The position numbers were made by a program, and so were the translations under genes. Below the pieces are notes generated by a model. It saw only the letters and a list, made by a program, of their open reading frames with translations, made no database searches and had not been told where the DNA came from. From an uncultured Allomuricauda sp. (GTDB lineage: Bacteria > Bacteroidota > Bacteroidia > Flavobacteriales > Flavobacteriaceae), in contig NZ_CANMOO010000001.1 of the NCBI RefSeq assembly GCF_947499585.1, positions 186,001 through 250,000 of the forward strand: a stretch of 64,000 bases of DNA, read 5' to 3'. Positions 63,179 through 64,000 of the stretch are shown one piece after another (the first letter of the stretch is position 1; every line of letters starts with the position of its first letter).

Positions 63179-64000
63179 TTACAGTTTAAGGATGTAGTTT
63201 ACCAAGTTATCATCATGAGTTAAGTCCATTTTTTTGCGAAGTCTGTACCTTTTGATCTCTACACTTCTTGGTGAAATGTTCAATAAAGGAGCTATTTCTT
63301 TTGATGATAAGTTTAAACGAAGGTAAGCGCATAACCTAATATCGTTAGGAGAAAGATTTGGATGCGCCTTCTTCAATTTCTTCAAAAACTTTCTATCCGC
63401 ATTGTTAAAAGCTTCTTTGAACAACTCCCAATCATCATTTTGATTTAGGCTTTTATCAATAATAGTAATGATTGGTTTAACAGAATTTTTATCTTCTACA
63501 TTGGATACGAGTTGTTCTTTGACTTTGGATAGCAACTCATTCTTTTTAATTATACTTAAGGTTGATGCTGCTAATTCATTGCTCTTACTTCTAAATTCTT
63601 CTTTGAGCTGCTCGTTTTTGATTTTGATTATTTCTTTCTCGTTTTGAGCTTTTGCCAACTCTATATCCCGCTTATTCTTTTCAATTAGTTTTTGTTGTCG
63701 TTTGTGGTAATGCCTTTTGTATAAATTGTGAATTATAATTGAACCCAATACTGCCCCTAGAAAATAAAATGCCAACATTAGGTTGGATATATACCAAGGT
63801 CTAGCAATTTTAAAAGAGTAAGTAGCAATATTGTTGGAAATTTTGTCACCAATTTTTGCCCTGACATTAAACGTATACTCGCCAAAAGGAAGATTTTCGA
63901 AGGTTGCAGAAGACTTTTGGGACCAATCACTCCAGTTAGAGTAAATCCCTGAAAGTTGAAACTGATAGCTTGGCCTTAGGTATTTGTCATAATCCGCAGT
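63179..64000 (-). CDS. Triple-tyrosine/LuxR-type transcriptional regulator, C-terminal part (gene runs past the window end)
   Basis: The frame stays open to the window edge, so the N terminus is missing. The visible part has a Y_Y_Y domain (YSNWSDWSQKSSATF, FGEYTFNVRAK), one membrane helix (MLAFYFLGAVLGSIIIHNLY), a charged coiled coil of about 60 residues and a C-terminal LuxR-type helix-turn-helix (LSPNDIRLCAYLRL, SSKEIAPLLNISPRSVEIKRYRLRKK). Such one-chain sensors usually have an N-terminal beta-propeller and bind periplasmic oligosaccharides. It lies on the same strand upstream of the glucan genes and is their likely regulator. Confidence 0.85.
   Translation of the reverse strand, partial: TADYDKYLRPSYQFQLSGIYSNWSDWSQKSSATFENLPFGEYTFNVRAKIGDKISNNIATYSFKIARPWYISNLMLAFYFLGAVLGSIIIHNLYKRHYHKRQQKLIEKNKRDIELAKAQNEKEIIKIKNEQLKEEFRSKSNELAASTLSIIKKNELLSKVKEQLVSNVEDKNSVKPIITIIDKSLNQNDDWELFKEAFNNADRKFLKKLKKAHPNLSPNDIRLCAYLRLNLSSKEIAPLLNISPRSVEIKRYRLRKKMDLTHDDNLVNYILKL

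Overview
The window reads as chromosomal DNA of a marine-type member of the Flavobacteriaceae (Bacteroidota). Evidence: a fused SecDF, type IX secretion 'type B' sorting domains, an OmpP1/FadL porin, many Bacteroidota-only families (DUF2911, DUF4293, DUF3667, DUF1599, DUF6503, LruC), a eukaryotic/archaeal-type ProRS, AT-rich sequence, and TTG-N19/20-TAnnTTTG promoters in front of a tRNA-Glu and secDF. I see no transposase, integrase, phage gene or CRISPR array.

Region 1 (1-46.4 kb) is mostly core genome. It holds the end of an amidohydrolase, asnB, gyrB, mdh and secDF. A minus-strand block follows with a HEAT protein, an unusual two-domain ABC ATPase, two acetyltransferases, a DUF192 lipoprotein, lgt, yidD, cysS and folE. 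Next come two tandem T9SS cargo proteins, an OmpP1 porin and a strongly biased Gly/Trp and Ser/Arg-rich lipoprotein. They are followed by proS, two identical tRNA-Glu genes, rpsT, two tandem LruC lipoproteins with exchanged middle domains, rho, several DUF proteins, a PqqB-like hydrolase, a phosphoesterase, truA, an MsbA-type exporter, cdaA, folP, a DoxX/thioredoxin-like protein, tpiA, prmA and clpS. Most transcription units end in clear hairpin terminators, several of them bidirectional between convergent genes.

Region 2 (46.5-64 kb, all minus strand) is a polysaccharide utilisation locus, very probably for beta-1,3/1,6-glucan (laminarin). In transcription order it has a triple-tyrosine/LuxR-type regulator (cut by the window end), a clan GH-A glycosidase fused to a region resembling an outer-membrane beta-barrel, a glycan-binding lipoprotein, a GH16 laminarinase, a PKD protein with three tandem 166-residue binding modules, an intrinsic terminator, then GH3, GH17, GH30, a GPH/MelB-type sugar transporter, a small membrane protein and a second GH17 without signal peptide.

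Gene order follows the expected path of the substrate. The first group carries acidic residues after the lipobox Cys (CEDDD, CETDE, CERD), the pattern of the Bacteroidota surface lipoprotein export signal. The second group (CKKQ, CKEK, CTVE) lacks it and should be periplasmic, followed by an inner-membrane transporter and a cytosolic enzyme. No SusC/SusD pair lies in the 17 kb seen, so the glycosidase-barrel fusion is a candidate for the missing outer-membrane component. The triplicated module in the PKD protein carries the exact mosaic expected from one unequal crossover.
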